Positions 43,704 to 52,763 of a stretch of DNA of 64,000 nucleotides are shown one piece after another (position 1 is the stretch's first letter; each line of letters opens with the position of its first letter). The DNA comes from Tissierellia bacterium. Lineage in GTDB: Bacteria; Bacillota; Clostridia; Tissierellales; Tepidimicrobiaceae. Under the pieces are notes generated by a model. That model searched no databases, had not been told where the DNA came from, and worked only from the letters and a program-made list of their open reading frames with translations. The stretch spans positions 1 to 64,000 of the forward strand of contig JAAYHX010000023.1 of the NCBI GenBank assembly GCA_012735215.1, in the 5' to 3' direction. The position numbers were made by a program, and so were the translations under genes.

Positions 43704-45428
43704 TTGAAATATAAAAGCCAGTTCATAATAGGATTACTTATCATCTTGTTATTGTTATCCGGTTGTAAAGGACAAGATATAAACCAGGTTGGGCAAGATT
43801 TAGAAAATGATATAGATAATAGCTCTGCTCATGAACCTGACTATGGTGGCCATATGATTTTACCTATAACTAAGATTAACAGCTTAAACCCCTTAACCAT
43901 TAACAATGAAAGCTACTTCCATTTTAGCAAACTAATATTTGAAAGCCTATTTGAACTTGATGAGAGCTTCAAACCTAGCAGGGATCTTGTTGAGAGCTAC
44001 CTATTCATAGGAGACAATTTAGTCAGCATCAAGTTAAAGGACAATGTTTACTGGCATGACGGAGAAAAACTAACCTCTGAGGATATAGCTTTTACTATTA
44101 ATACAATAAAATATGCTGGGAACGAAAGCACCTATAAGAAAATGTGGAAGGAATATGCTGGAAGCCATAATTATGCCAGTTTAAGCAAAATAGTAAACAT
44201 ATCTATAATTGATGATTTGAACCTGGAAATAGAGTTTAATCAAAGTGTATCTAATAAGTTGGAAGTATTGACCTTTCCTATTATACCCAAACATAGATTT
44301 GTTGAGGGAGTGGAAAATGCTCAGGCCTACAAAAGGGCTCTTGAACAGGAAAACTATACACCAATAGGTACTGGTCCCTATAAATTTGTAAGCCATAAGA
44401 AAAATAAGTCCATAGAACTGGAAGCTAACGAAAACTACTGGAAGGGTAGACCCTACATAAGTAAAATAACAGGTAGAATATTAGATAACGAGGAATTAGC
44501 CTTAACCGCCTTTGAAGCTGGACAAGTAGACTTAGCCCTGCCTGTAGACGCTGAATGGGAGAGATTAGATCAGAATAAGAATGTGAGAATGGTGGAGTTC
44601 ATATCACAAGGCTATGAATTCTTAGCCTTTAACTTTGGGAGAGGGACTACAAGTCAATATGGACCTGGCTTGAGAAAGGCCATAGCCTATGGAATTAATA
44701 GACAAGCTATTATAGAGAATGTGTATTTAGGACATGCTACCCAGGCCGATCTGCCTATCCATCCTAACTCATGGATGCTGTCGGATAATTCCAATGTATA
44801 TGGATATAATGTAGAAAAGGCTAAACTTGAATTAGAAAGAATGGGATGGGAGGATGTAGATTCCGATGGCTACTATGAAGATGAAAATGGCAGGGATGTT
44901 AGCCTAAGACTGATTACAAACTCCTACAATCCCCTGAGACTCAAAACAGCAGATCTTATAGTGGAGAACCTAAATCACATAGGAATCCATGTACTTAAAG
45001 ACTATCCAGATCATGTACCTGATAATCTGACAGAACAGGCCATATCCCAGCAGTGGGAAACAGTAAGGGGTAGAATTACAAAAGGGGATTTTGACATAGC
45101 CCTAATAGGATTGAACCTATCCCCAGTACCAGAAATATCATCCCTTTTTCATTCCAATGAAATAAAAACAAACAGCAATTTTATTAGATATAAGAATGAG
45201 AACATGGACAGTGCTTTGGCACAACTTAGTAGCGCAAATCAAAACAATAGATTAGAATCCTATGAAAAAGTTCAATCTATTATACTAGAGGATTTGCCCT
45301 ATGTAAGTCTCTTTTTCAAAAATAGGGCTCTTATGATAAGCAATAAGATAAAAGGGGAAATTGATCCTACCTTCTATGATATCTACAGAAATATTGAGAA
45401 ATGGTACATACCCAAAAATTTACAGTAA
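43704..45428 (+). CDS. Peptide-binding lipoprotein of an ABC transporter (SBP family 5)
   Basis: A 574-aa extracytoplasmic binding lipoprotein with lipobox LLSGC (Cys21). The family 5 layout is clear: SLNPLTINNE near residue 60, the LKDNVYWHDGEKLTSEDIAFTI motif near 112, GTGPYKFVSH near 218 and GLRKAIAYGINRQAIIEN near 325. No permease is adjacent; it follows the transglycosylase by 18 nt. The only family-matched membrane machinery in the window is the cassette at 34.2-39.4 kb, so pairing is possible but unproven. Relatives also bind murein peptides. Confidence 0.88.
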   Translation: MKYKSQFIIGLLIILLLLSGCKGQDINQVGQDLENDIDNSSAHEPDYGGHMILPITKINSLNPLTINNESYFHFSKLIFESLFELDESFKPSRDLVESYLFIGDNLVSIKLKDNVYWHDGEKLTSEDIAFTINTIKYAGNESTYKKMWKEYAGSHNYASLSKIVNISIIDDLNLEIEFNQSVSNKLEVLTFPIIPKHRFVEGVENAQAYKRALEQENYTPIGTGPYKFVSHKKNKSIELEANENYWKGRPYISKITGRILDNEELALTAFEAGQVDLALPVDAEWERLDQNKNVRMVEFISQGYEFLAFNFGRGTTSQYGPGLRKAIAYGINRQAIIENVYLGHATQADLPIHPNSWMLSDNSNVYGYNVEKAKLELERMGWEDVDSDGYYEDENGRDVSLRLITNSYNPLRLKTADLIVENLNHIGIHVLKDYPDHVPDNLTEQAISQQWETVRGRITKGDFDIALIGLNLSPVPEISSLFHSNEIKTNSNFIRYKNENMDSALAQLSSANQNNRLESYEKVQSIILEDLPYVSLFFKNRALMISNKIKGEIDPTFYDIYRNIEKWYIPKNLQ

Positions 45429-45494
45429 CAAGAAATTATTGATTTAGGCAGTAAAATTATTTATAATATATAAGGAACAAAATAACACAAAGAT

Positions 45495-45580
45495 GCAGGA
45501 GTGGCGGAACAGGCAGACGCGTATGTTTGAGGGGCATATGCTGAATAGGCGTGAGGGTTCGAGTCCCTTCTCCTGCACCA
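45495..45580 (+). tRNA. tRNA-Leu(GAG)
   Basis: Acceptor GCAGGAG pairs with CTCCTGC, then discriminator A and encoded CCA. The anticodon loop TTGAGGG gives GAG. A long variable arm (about TGCTGAATAGGCGTG) marks class II, and the T-arm is GGTTCGAGTCC. Confidence 0.93.
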
Positions 45581-45583
45581 TTG

Positions 45584-45619
45584 ATCATATACATAAGCCA
45601 TATGTATATGATTTTTTTT
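45584..45619 (+). terminator. Rho-independent terminator after tRNA-Leu(GAG)
   Basis: An 11-bp stem (45584-45594 with 45602-45612), 7-nt loop, then T7. Confidence 0.85.
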
Positions 45620-46024
45620 ATTAATATACCTTTGGAAAGTGTTATTTTTGAGACAAATATTAGAACTTAATCTATAATTTTTGCTGAAAAGTAATTAAAT
45701 TTTCTCTATATATAGGCAATTTAAACTCCTTTTAAATTAACTGTTTATTAAGAATTGATGCAATTTGCTTAGAAAATACACAAAATTGTCAACAAAATAA
45801 TCCATGTTAAAAAAATCTCAATACCCTTAGAGGGGTATACTTTTAAAAAAATTAGTGTTATAATGGATATTGCTATAATGTTATATATTCTGATATTATT
45901 ACCCATAATGGAATTTTTTTATTGATTTTTTACACCATATAAAGACAAAATTTTTTAAATTTAATATCAAACTAGGTACTCATCATTTATAAAAAGACTA
46001 AAAATTATAGAAGAGGTGAAAAGG
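45620..46024. other. AT-rich regulatory region upstream of rnf
   Basis: About 400 bp with no credible gene. It carries an imperfect inverted repeat ATACCC-TTAGAG-GGGTAT (45821-45838), two TATAAT boxes (45859-45864 and an extended TGCTATAAT at 45871-45879) and the 13-mer ATTATTACCCATA (45895-45907), which also occurs inverted upstream of the rubredoxin-reductase gene. Confidence 0.6.
45851..45879 (+). promoter_or_regulatory. Probable rnf promoter region
   Basis: Extended -10 TGCTATAAT (45871-45879) with a weak -35 (ATTAGT, 45851-45856), and an overlapping TATAAT at 45859-45864. Which one is used cannot be told from sequence. Confidence 0.45.
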
Positions 46025-47359
46025 ATGAATCTTGAAAATCTCACTTTCAAGGGTGGGGTCAACACACCACACTATAAGGAACTAACGGAAAACCTTTCCA
46101 TAGAAAAAGCTATGGATCCAGATGTAGTTTATATTCCTTTACATCAACATACAGGAGCACCCTGTGAACCATTAGTAAAAGTAGGGGATACAGTAAAAGT
46201 TGGCCAAAAAATTGGACAATCTGAGGCCTTTGTATCTGCTCCCGTTCATTCATCTGTATCGGGTGTAGTAAAAGAGATAACTTCTATGCCTATACCTACT
46301 GGTCTAACTGTAAAATGTGTAGTTATAGAATCTGATGGAAAGAATGAACTACACGAATCAGTAAAACCAAAAGGCAGTTTAGAAGATCTAACACCAAAAG
46401 AAATAATCGAAATAATCAAGGAAGCAGGAATAACAGGTATGGGTGGAGCTGGTTTCCCTGCCCATGTTAAGCTATCACCTCCAGCGGATAAGAAGATCGA
46501 TACCATCCTAGTTAATGGTGCAGAATGTGAACCTTACTTAACTGCTGACCATAGACTGATGGTTGAGTATCCAGAGAAGATAGTATTTGGATTAAAAGCA
46601 ATTATGAAGGCTGTAGGGGTAGAAAGAGGAATTATAGGTATTGAGAAGAACAAACCTGATGCTATACAAGCTTTAAGGGAAGCAGCAAAAGATGAACCAA
46701 ATATTCAAATAGCTACTTTAAAAGTAAAGTATCCACAAGGGGACGAAAAAAGATTAATCAATGCTATCCTAGGACGAGTTGTACCATCTGGTGGACTACC
46801 AATGGATGTAGGAGCCATAGTATGTAATGCCTCTTCAGTGAAGGCAATGGCTGATGCAATTCTAGAAGGAAAACCTTTGTATGAAAGAATAATAACTGTT
46901 ACAGGTCATGGAATTAAAGAGCCTAAGAATCTTCTTGCTAAAATTGGAACACCATTTAAGAATCTTATTGAACAATGTGGTGGATTTACAGAAAATGCGC
47001 CAGGAAAGATTATCGGTGGTGGCCCAATGATGGGAATAGCTCAATACTCCATAGACGTACCAGTTATTAAAGGATCCAATGGAGTATTGGTATTAACAGA
47101 AGAGGAAGCTAAGCCAAAACTAGTACAACCCTGTATTAAATGTGGGAAATGTCTACAAGTTTGTCCAGTGAGATTACAACCACTATATCTTGCTGATTAC
47201 TCAATGAAGAAGAACTTTGAGAAGGCTGAAGAGTATCATGCTCTTGATTGTATAGAATGTGGTGGATGTTCATTTATCTGTCCAGCTAAAAGACCTTTAG
47301 CAGAATCAATAAGGTTTGCTAAAAGAGAAATAATTGCAAAGAGGAAATCTAAAAAATAG
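46025..47359 (+). CDS. rnfC: Ion-translocating Rnf complex subunit RnfC
   Basis: A 444-aa peripheral subunit that takes electrons from or gives them to NAD(H). N-terminal part with PLHQHTGAPCEPLV; NADH/FMN-binding domain with GITGMGGAGFPAHVKL and VNGAECEPYLTADH; C-terminal two 4Fe-4S motifs CIKCGKCLQVCP near residue 368 and CIECGGCSFICP near residue 407. The ATG at 46025 has GAGGTG 7 nt upstream. First gene of rnfCDGEAB, the usual clostridial order. Confidence 0.96.
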   Translation: MNLENLTFKGGVNTPHYKELTENLSIEKAMDPDVVYIPLHQHTGAPCEPLVKVGDTVKVGQKIGQSEAFVSAPVHSSVSGVVKEITSMPIPTGLTVKCVVIESDGKNELHESVKPKGSLEDLTPKEIIEIIKEAGITGMGGAGFPAHVKLSPPADKKIDTILVNGAECEPYLTADHRLMVEYPEKIVFGLKAIMKAVGVERGIIGIEKNKPDAIQALREAAKDEPNIQIATLKVKYPQGDEKRLINAILGRVVPSGGLPMDVGAIVCNASSVKAMADAILEGKPLYERIITVTGHGIKEPKNLLAKIGTPFKNLIEQCGGFTENAPGKIIGGGPMMGIAQYSIDVPVIKGSNGVLVLTEEEAKPKLVQPCIKCGKCLQVCPVRLQPLYLADYSMKKNFEKAEEYHALDCIECGGCSFICPAKRPLAESIRFAKREIIAKRKSKK

Positions 47360-47374
47360 ATAGGAGGATATGAA

Positions 47375-48436
47375 ATGGATAGCAAAACAGTTGATACATC
47401 TAGAGCTGGAGCAATAGCTTTAGAGAAAGAGTTATTAGTTACCTCATCTCCTCATATAAGATCCAACCAATCTGTACAGAGGATAATGCTAGATGTAATA
47501 ATAGCTCTAGCACCAGCTATGATAGGAAGTGTATATTTCTTTGGCGTAAACGCCTTAAAATTAATTTTAATCTCAGTAGCATCCAGTTTATTCTTTGAAG
47601 CACTTATTCAAAAGATCTTAAATAGACCAATTACTATTAGCGATTTATCAGCAGTAATAACAGGAATACTACTTGCATTTAACTTACCAGCAAGTGCACC
47701 TTGGTGGTTGCCAATAATTGGTTCTGCCTTTGCAATTATTGTAGTAAAACAGCTTTTTGGTGGACTAGGATCCAACTTTATGAACCCAGCATTGGCAGCT
47801 AGGGCTATGCTACTTGCTTCATGGCCACAACATATGGCTAAATTTACTGGAACAAGACCAGATGTTGTTTCTGCAGCCACACCATTAGCTATTATGAAGT
47901 ATGGAATGTCACCAGATGGTGGTGCTTCAGCAACAGTTCAAGGGGCTACTTCTTCAACTGTAGAAGGAGTAACTTCAGCTTCAGGAGCAGCAGGAGCTGA
48001 ACTACCTGAATTGATTGACATGTTTATAGGAAACATACCAGGAGCTATCGGAGAAACTTCAGTACTGTTACTGCTTATAGGTGCAGCATATTTGATTATT
48101 AGACAAGTTATCGACTGGAAGATACCAGTATTCTATATAGGAACAACTTTCCTAATGCTTGTATTATTAGGGGTTGAACCTGCATTATTGCCCTACCATA
48201 TATTTGGCGGTGGACTAATGCTTGGTGCATTTTTTATGGCTACAGACTATGCTTCATCACCTGTAACCCCTTTAGGCAGGATTATATTTGCTGTAGGGGC
48301 TGGTATACTCACGGCTATTATCAGGGTAAAGGGAGGCTATCCAGAAGGAGTTTCCTATTCAATCCTATTGATGAACGTTGCTGCTCCATTGATTGAGAAA
48401 TATACAAGACCTAAAGTGTTCGGGGAGGTTAAGTAG
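47375..48436 (+). CDS. rnfD: Rnf complex subunit RnfD
   Basis: A 353-aa membrane subunit with about nine hydrophobic segments and conserved GGLGSNFMNPALAARAML. A covalently bound FMN is expected on Thr of SAATPLAIMK near residue 170, a target of ApbE. A Ser/Ala/Thr-rich loop (about residues 180-210) follows. It ends directly at the rnfG start codon. Confidence 0.95.
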   Translation: MDSKTVDTSRAGAIALEKELLVTSSPHIRSNQSVQRIMLDVIIALAPAMIGSVYFFGVNALKLILISVASSLFFEALIQKILNRPITISDLSAVITGILLAFNLPASAPWWLPIIGSAFAIIVVKQLFGGLGSNFMNPALAARAMLLASWPQHMAKFTGTRPDVVSAATPLAIMKYGMSPDGGASATVQGATSSTVEGVTSASGAAGAELPELIDMFIGNIPGAIGETSVLLLLIGAAYLIIRQVIDWKIPVFYIGTTFLMLVLLGVEPALLPYHIFGGGLMLGAFFMATDYASSPVTPLGRIIFAVGAGILTAIIRVKGGYPEGVSYSILLMNVAAPLIEKYTRPKVFGEVK

Positions 48437-49015
48437 ATGAAGGATACTGTGAAATTAGGAGTAATTTTATTGGTCATATCTGCTGTTGCTGCAGGGCTAT
48501 TAGGATTTTCAAATGCAGTAACTTCAGAGAAAATAGCAGAAGCTGATAAGATAGCAAATGAGCAAGCAAGGCAAAAACTATTAGGTGAGGCAGAAAGCTT
48601 TGTTACCTTTGATGATAGCAAGTTACAGGAAGTTGCCGGTTCTGGTTCAAATATATTAGAGATTAGTGAAGGCTACGATGCTAGTTCAAACCTTGTAGGT
48701 TATATATTTAAAGCGAACACAAGTGGCTTTGGTGGAGATATTCAGTTTATGCTGGGGGTTTCTACAGAAGGACATATTACTGGCATTGAGATATTAAGCC
48801 ATTCAGAGAGTCCAGGCCTTGGAGCCAATTTAGAAAAGAGTTATTTTACTGATTCCTTCAAAGGCAAGTCTGCAAAAGGTGATTTAACATCTGCATCAGA
48901 ACCAACAGCAGACAATGAGATACAAGCACTTACAAGCTCAACTATAACAACAAATGCTATGCTAGATGGTGTTAATAAAATACTAGAAATATACAATTCA
49001 AAATTAGCTAACTAG
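48437..49015 (+). CDS. rnfG: Rnf complex subunit RnfG (FMN-binding)
   Basis: A 192-aa subunit with one N-terminal membrane helix (about residues 7-28) and an extracytoplasmic FMN-binding domain. FMN attaches to Thr of the SSTITTNAM motif near residue 173, part of the DxxTGAT-like pattern used by ApbE. GHITGIEILSHSESPGLGA matches the family. Confidence 0.95.
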   Translation: MKDTVKLGVILLVISAVAAGLLGFSNAVTSEKIAEADKIANEQARQKLLGEAESFVTFDDSKLQEVAGSGSNILEISEGYDASSNLVGYIFKANTSGFGGDIQFMLGVSTEGHITGIEILSHSESPGLGANLEKSYFTDSFKGKSAKGDLTSASEPTADNEIQALTSSTITTNAMLDGVNKILEIYNSKLAN

Positions 49016-49036
49016 TTTATTGTGGAGGTGTAAAGA

Positions 49037-49687
49037 TTGAAACTATCCCGTGTTTTTTACAATGGATTGATTAAGGAAAACACTATATTTGTCCAGGCAA
49101 TCGGTTTGTGTGCCCTTCTAGCAGTAACAACTTCTGCTATAAATGGCTTGGCAATGGGCATAGCAGTTATAGCAGTTACTGTTGGTTCAAATATAGTAGT
49201 ATCCTTAATGAGAAAGTTTATACCCGATGAGATTCGTATTCCAGCTTTCATTGTGGTTATTGCAACCTTTGTTACTATGGTTGATATGTTCATGAAGGCG
49301 TATACTCCTTCATTATATAAGGCCCTAGGAATATTTATCCCCCTAATCGTTGTAAACTGTATGATTCTAGGTAGGGCAGAAGCCTTTGCTTCAAAAAATT
49401 CCTTATTACCTTCTATAGTTGATGGTTTGGGAATGGGATTAGGTTATACATTAGCATCATTATCATTAGGAATGTTAAGAGAAATAATTGGTGCAGGAAG
49501 CTTGTTTGGAATCCCACTTTTCGGAATGAACTTCCAACCAGCTTTAATTTTCATAATGCCAGCAGGATCCTTTATTTTACTTGGAATAATGATGGGAATA
49601 TTTAATCACGTAAGAAGGAAGAAAGAGACTTCCAAAACCGGCGAAAAGGAGGAAGTTTTAGATGAATATATTTACAATTTTGATTAG
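49037..49687 (+). CDS. rnfE: Rnf complex subunit RnfE
   Basis: A 216-aa membrane subunit with six hydrophobic segments, the NGLIKENTIFVQAIGLCALLA start, and the LIVVNCMILGRAEAFAS block near residue 105 that is conserved in RnfA/RnfE. TTG start behind GGAGGTG. It overlaps rnfA by 26 nt. Confidence 0.95.
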   Translation: MKLSRVFYNGLIKENTIFVQAIGLCALLAVTTSAINGLAMGIAVIAVTVGSNIVVSLMRKFIPDEIRIPAFIVVIATFVTMVDMFMKAYTPSLYKALGIFIPLIVVNCMILGRAEAFASKNSLLPSIVDGLGMGLGYTLASLSLGMLREIIGAGSLFGIPLFGMNFQPALIFIMPAGSFILLGIMMGIFNHVRRKKETSKTGEKEEVLDEYIYNFD

Positions 49688-50234
49688 TACCATATTTGTA
49701 AATAACTATGTGTTTGCTCAATTTTTAGGTATCTGTCCCTTCTTAGGAGTATCAAGCAAGACAGAGACTGCAACGGGAATGGGTCTGGCAGTAACCTTTG
49801 TTGTTACCCTTTCATCAGTAATCACTTGGGCAATACAAAAGGCTATTTTGGATAGATTTGGACTTCAGTACTTACAAACCATAGTGTTTATACTTGTAAT
49901 AGCTTCATTAGTTCAATTTGTTGAGATGTTCCTGAAAAAATCCAGTCCTAATCTATACAAGGCTTTAGGAGTATATCTACCATTGATTACAACAAACTGT
50001 ATTGTACTAGGGGTTGCTATCTTGAACATAGAAAAAGGTTACACTTTAATTCAAACAATAGTAAATGCTCTAGGAGCATCAATAGGTTTTGCTATAGCCT
50101 TACTTCTAATGGCCGGAGTTAGAGAAAAGTTTGAGTTTTCAAATATTCCAAAGCCTTTACAAGGATTTCCAATAGGATTAATTACTGCAGGACTTATGTC
50201 TATAGCATTCCTAGGATTTACCGGACTAGTTTAG
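49662..50234 (+). CDS. rnfA: Rnf complex subunit RnfA
   Basis: A 190-aa membrane subunit, homologous to RnfE, with six hydrophobic segments, NNYVFAQFLGICPFLGVS near the start and PLITTNCIVLGVAILN near residue 106. In the membrane, RnfA and RnfE hold an intramembrane Fe-S cluster via their conserved Cys. AAAGGAGG precedes the ATG. Confidence 0.95.
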   Translation: MNIFTILISTIFVNNYVFAQFLGICPFLGVSSKTETATGMGLAVTFVVTLSSVITWAIQKAILDRFGLQYLQTIVFILVIASLVQFVEMFLKKSSPNLYKALGVYLPLITTNCIVLGVAILNIEKGYTLIQTIVNALGASIGFAIALLLMAGVREKFEFSNIPKPLQGFPIGLITAGLMSIAFLGFTGLV

Positions 50235-50246
50235 GAGGTGAAGAAG

Positions 50247-51062
50247 ATGAGTGCAATATTGGTTCCAGTTATAGTATTAGGAGTAATAGGACTTATATTT
50301 GGATTTAGCCTTGGTTTTGCATCTAAAGCTTTTGCAGTTGAAACAGACCCCAAAGTTGATGCTATAAAAGAAGTTTTACCTGGAGCTAACTGTGGAGCTT
50401 GTGGCTATCCAGGATGTGACGGCTGTGCTAATGCGATAGTTGAAGGCAATGCTCCTGTAACTGCATGTATTGTAGGAGGAAGCTCTGTAGCTGAAAAAAT
50501 TGCTAACATAATGGGAGCTGAAGCTGGGGATGTAGTAAAACAGGTTGCTACAGTACTATGCCAAGGAGACTGTGACAAAGCTAAAGACAAATATGTCTAT
50601 ACTGGATTAAGAGACTGTAGAGCTCAAAACATATTAGCAGGAGGAAGCAAAGCTTGTTCCTATGGCTGCTTAGGCTGTGGTACGTGTGTAGATGTGTGTG
50701 ACTTTGATGCTATTCATATAGTGAATGGAGTAGCACTTGTAGATAAGGAAAAATGTGTCGCCTGTGGTGCTTGTATAAAGGTATGTCCAAAGGGCATTAT
50801 AGAACTAGTACCTTATGACAATCAAGTGGTGGTAAAATGTAAGAGCAATGACCCAGGAAAGGTTGTTAGACAGAACTGCAGTATTGGCTGCATAGGATGT
50901 AGGATATGTGTTAAGAGCTGTCCTGAAGATGCCTTCAGCTTTGAAAACAATTTGGCAAGAATTAACTATGATAAATGTACTAACTGCAATATCTGTGCTG
51001 AGAAGTGCCCAACAAAAGCAATTTTCTCAAGTATAACTAAGGTAGAAGAACAAGTACAATAG
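50247..51062 (+). CDS. rnfB: Rnf complex subunit RnfB (multi-cluster ferredoxin)
   Basis: A 271-aa subunit with an N-terminal membrane helix and many clusters. An N-terminal motif, NCGACGYPGCDGC near residue 50, is followed by four ferredoxin-type motifs: CLGCGTCVDVCD, CVACGACIKVCP, CIGCRICVKSCP and CTNCNICAEKCP. It is the entry point for reduced ferredoxin. The ATG at 50247 follows GGAGGTG. Confidence 0.95.
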   Translation: MSAILVPVIVLGVIGLIFGFSLGFASKAFAVETDPKVDAIKEVLPGANCGACGYPGCDGCANAIVEGNAPVTACIVGGSSVAEKIANIMGAEAGDVVKQVATVLCQGDCDKAKDKYVYTGLRDCRAQNILAGGSKACSYGCLGCGTCVDVCDFDAIHIVNGVALVDKEKCVACGACIKVCPKGIIELVPYDNQVVVKCKSNDPGKVVRQNCSIGCIGCRICVKSCPEDAFSFENNLARINYDKCTNCNICAEKCPTKAIFSSITKVEEQVQ

Positions 51063-51070
51063 CAAAAAGT

Positions 51071-51107
51071 AAGAGCCTTTGATTTATTAAAGGCTCTTTT
51101 ATTTTTA
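51071..51107 (+). terminator. Rho-independent terminator after rnfB
   Basis: A 10-bp stem (51071-51080 with 51089-51098), 8-nt loop, then TTATTTTT. Confidence 0.85.
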
Positions 51108-51234
51108 ATTAGATTAATTTATAATATTATAGGTAACAAAAACAAACCTTATTTTGTAACTTGTCAATAAAATACATTAGTGATAAACTAGTTATGATGT
51201 ATCAAGTATAAATATTGCCTGAAGGGTGAAAGCG

Positions 51235-51615
51235 TTGACAAGAGGAGATAAAATATTAATAGCAATAATCATAATAGTAAATGTTGCAGCCTTATTTTTT
51301 GTAAAAAATCTAGCCTTTAACTACGAAAATAAATATATTAGCATACAGGTTAATGGTGAAGAAATAAAGAAAATCACCTTTGATAGCAATATGGTGGGCA
51401 AGCAGATCCCAATAGAAACTGAATATGGTTACAACTTAATAGAAATAGGAGATGAAAAGGTTAGAGTGATAGAAGCTGATTGTCCTGACCAGTTGGATGT
51501 TAAGCAGGGATATATTTCCAGGGTTGGAGAAGTAATAGTATGCTTGCCAAATAAACTAGTAATTGAGATTAAAGGAGGAAACATTGAAACGGATATAGAT
51601 GGATTAAGCCGATAG
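51235..51615 (+). CDS. NusG domain II-containing membrane protein
   Basis: A 126-aa protein with one N-terminal membrane segment (about residues 8-24) and an extracytoplasmic NusG-II-like beta domain (EYGYNLIEIGDEKVRVIEADCPDQ, ending VCLPNKLVIEI). TTG at 51235 has GAAGGG upstream. Such proteins stand next to Gx transporters and Rnf or ApbE genes in many clostridia; the role is unknown. Single Cys near residue 80. Confidence 0.82.
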   Translation: MTRGDKILIAIIIIVNVAALFFVKNLAFNYENKYISIQVNGEEIKKITFDSNMVGKQIPIETEYGYNLIEIGDEKVRVIEADCPDQLDVKQGYISRVGEVIVCLPNKLVIEIKGGNIETDIDGLSR

Positions 51616-51627
51616 AGGAGAATAAAT

Positions 51628-52149
51628 ATGAAGAACACTCGAAAGTTGATATTTCTATCATTGCTTGTAGCAATCGGATTAGGATTGGGACTTGTTGAAT
51701 CAATGATGCCCTTACCCTTTGTAGCCCCAGGAGCCAAATTAGGACTTTCAAATATGGTCATACTAATAACCTTGGTTGTTTTTAGCCCAAAGGATGCATT
51801 TGTTGTGGGCATACTCAAATCCATTGTCTTAACTTTAGTAACAGGTAGTGTAACCAGCTTGTTTTATAGTCTATCAGGCTCCGTATTAAGCTGCTTGGCC
51901 ATGACTATAGTATATAAGTATTTTTCAAATATATTCAGCTCGATAGGTGTTAGCATCTTTGGGGCAATGACTCATAACTTTGTCCAAGTGCTGGTTGCAT
52001 GCTTGATGATGAACAATTTCAGGATATTCTCCTATTTACCAATACTGCAGCTGACTAGCATATTTACAGGATATTTTGTTGGATTAACCTCAAAGTATGC
52101 AGTAAACAACTTAAGGAAATCCTTTAATAAGTTTGATGTAAGTCACTAA
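51628..52149 (+). CDS. Gx transporter family membrane protein
   Basis: A 173-aa protein with five or six hydrophobic segments and the family pattern GLGLGLVESMMPLPF...APGAKLGLSNMV near the N-terminus. Once named heptaprenyl diphosphate synthase component I, but now seen as an ECF-like S-component transporter of unknown substrate; flavin or a quinone-type compound has been considered. It is coupled to the NusG-II gene, 12 nt upstream. Confidence 0.82.
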   Translation: MKNTRKLIFLSLLVAIGLGLGLVESMMPLPFVAPGAKLGLSNMVILITLVVFSPKDAFVVGILKSIVLTLVTGSVTSLFYSLSGSVLSCLAMTIVYKYFSNIFSSIGVSIFGAMTHNFVQVLVACLMMNNFRIFSYLPILQLTSIFTGYFVGLTSKYAVNNLRKSFNKFDVSH

Positions 52150-52166
52150 TTGATCAGGTGATAGAT

Positions 52167-52748
52167 ATGAATAAAATAGTACTTGCCTCTTCTTCACCAA
52201 GAAGAAGGGAGATTTTAGCTAGGTTTAACATAGAACCTCAAATTGTGAAACCCCATATTGAGGAAAAACTTAACTTCGATGAATCACCAGAACAGATAGC
52301 CATGGCCTTATCCTTTGAAAAGGCCAGCTATGTAGCCAATATGTTTGATGGTGATGAGATTATAGTAAGCGCTGATACCCTTGTATCCTGTCAAGGTCAG
52401 ATCCTAGGAAAGCCTAAGGATAAAAAACAGGGAATAGAAATGATTGAGTTCCTTAACAACAGAGAACATGAAGTCATAACTGGCATCTGTATCATAAAAG
52501 CAAATTCTAATATTAAGGTAGTGGATTACGAAAAGACCATAGTAAAGTTTAGAAAGCTTACCTCAGAAAAGATTAAAAGCTACATCCAAACCAATGAATA
52601 TGTAGACAAGGCAGGAGGATATGGAATCCAGGGTTATGGAGGGCTCTTAGTTGAATATATAAAGGGATGCTACTTTAATGTAGTGGGCTTTCCCGTAAGT
52701 AAGTTTGATTATCTACTGGAGAAACACTTTAACATGAGCTTATTATAA
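52167..52748 (+). CDS. maf: Maf-family nucleotide pyrophosphatase
   Basis: A 193-aa Maf protein that hydrolyses non-canonical or canonical nucleoside triphosphates, with the signature LASSSPRRREIL at the N-terminus, SADTLVSCQGQILGKPKD near residue 70 and GGYGIQGYGGLLVEYIKGCYFNVVG split near residue 150. The ATG at 52167 follows CAGGTGAT. First of the maf-radC-mre gene run typical of Firmicutes. Confidence 0.94.
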   Translation: MNKIVLASSSPRRREILARFNIEPQIVKPHIEEKLNFDESPEQIAMALSFEKASYVANMFDGDEIIVSADTLVSCQGQILGKPKDKKQGIEMIEFLNNREHEVITGICIIKANSNIKVVDYEKTIVKFRKLTSEKIKSYIQTNEYVDKAGGYGIQGYGGLLVEYIKGCYFNVVGFPVSKFDYLLEKHFNMSLL

Positions 52749-52763
52749 AACAGGTGAGTAGCT

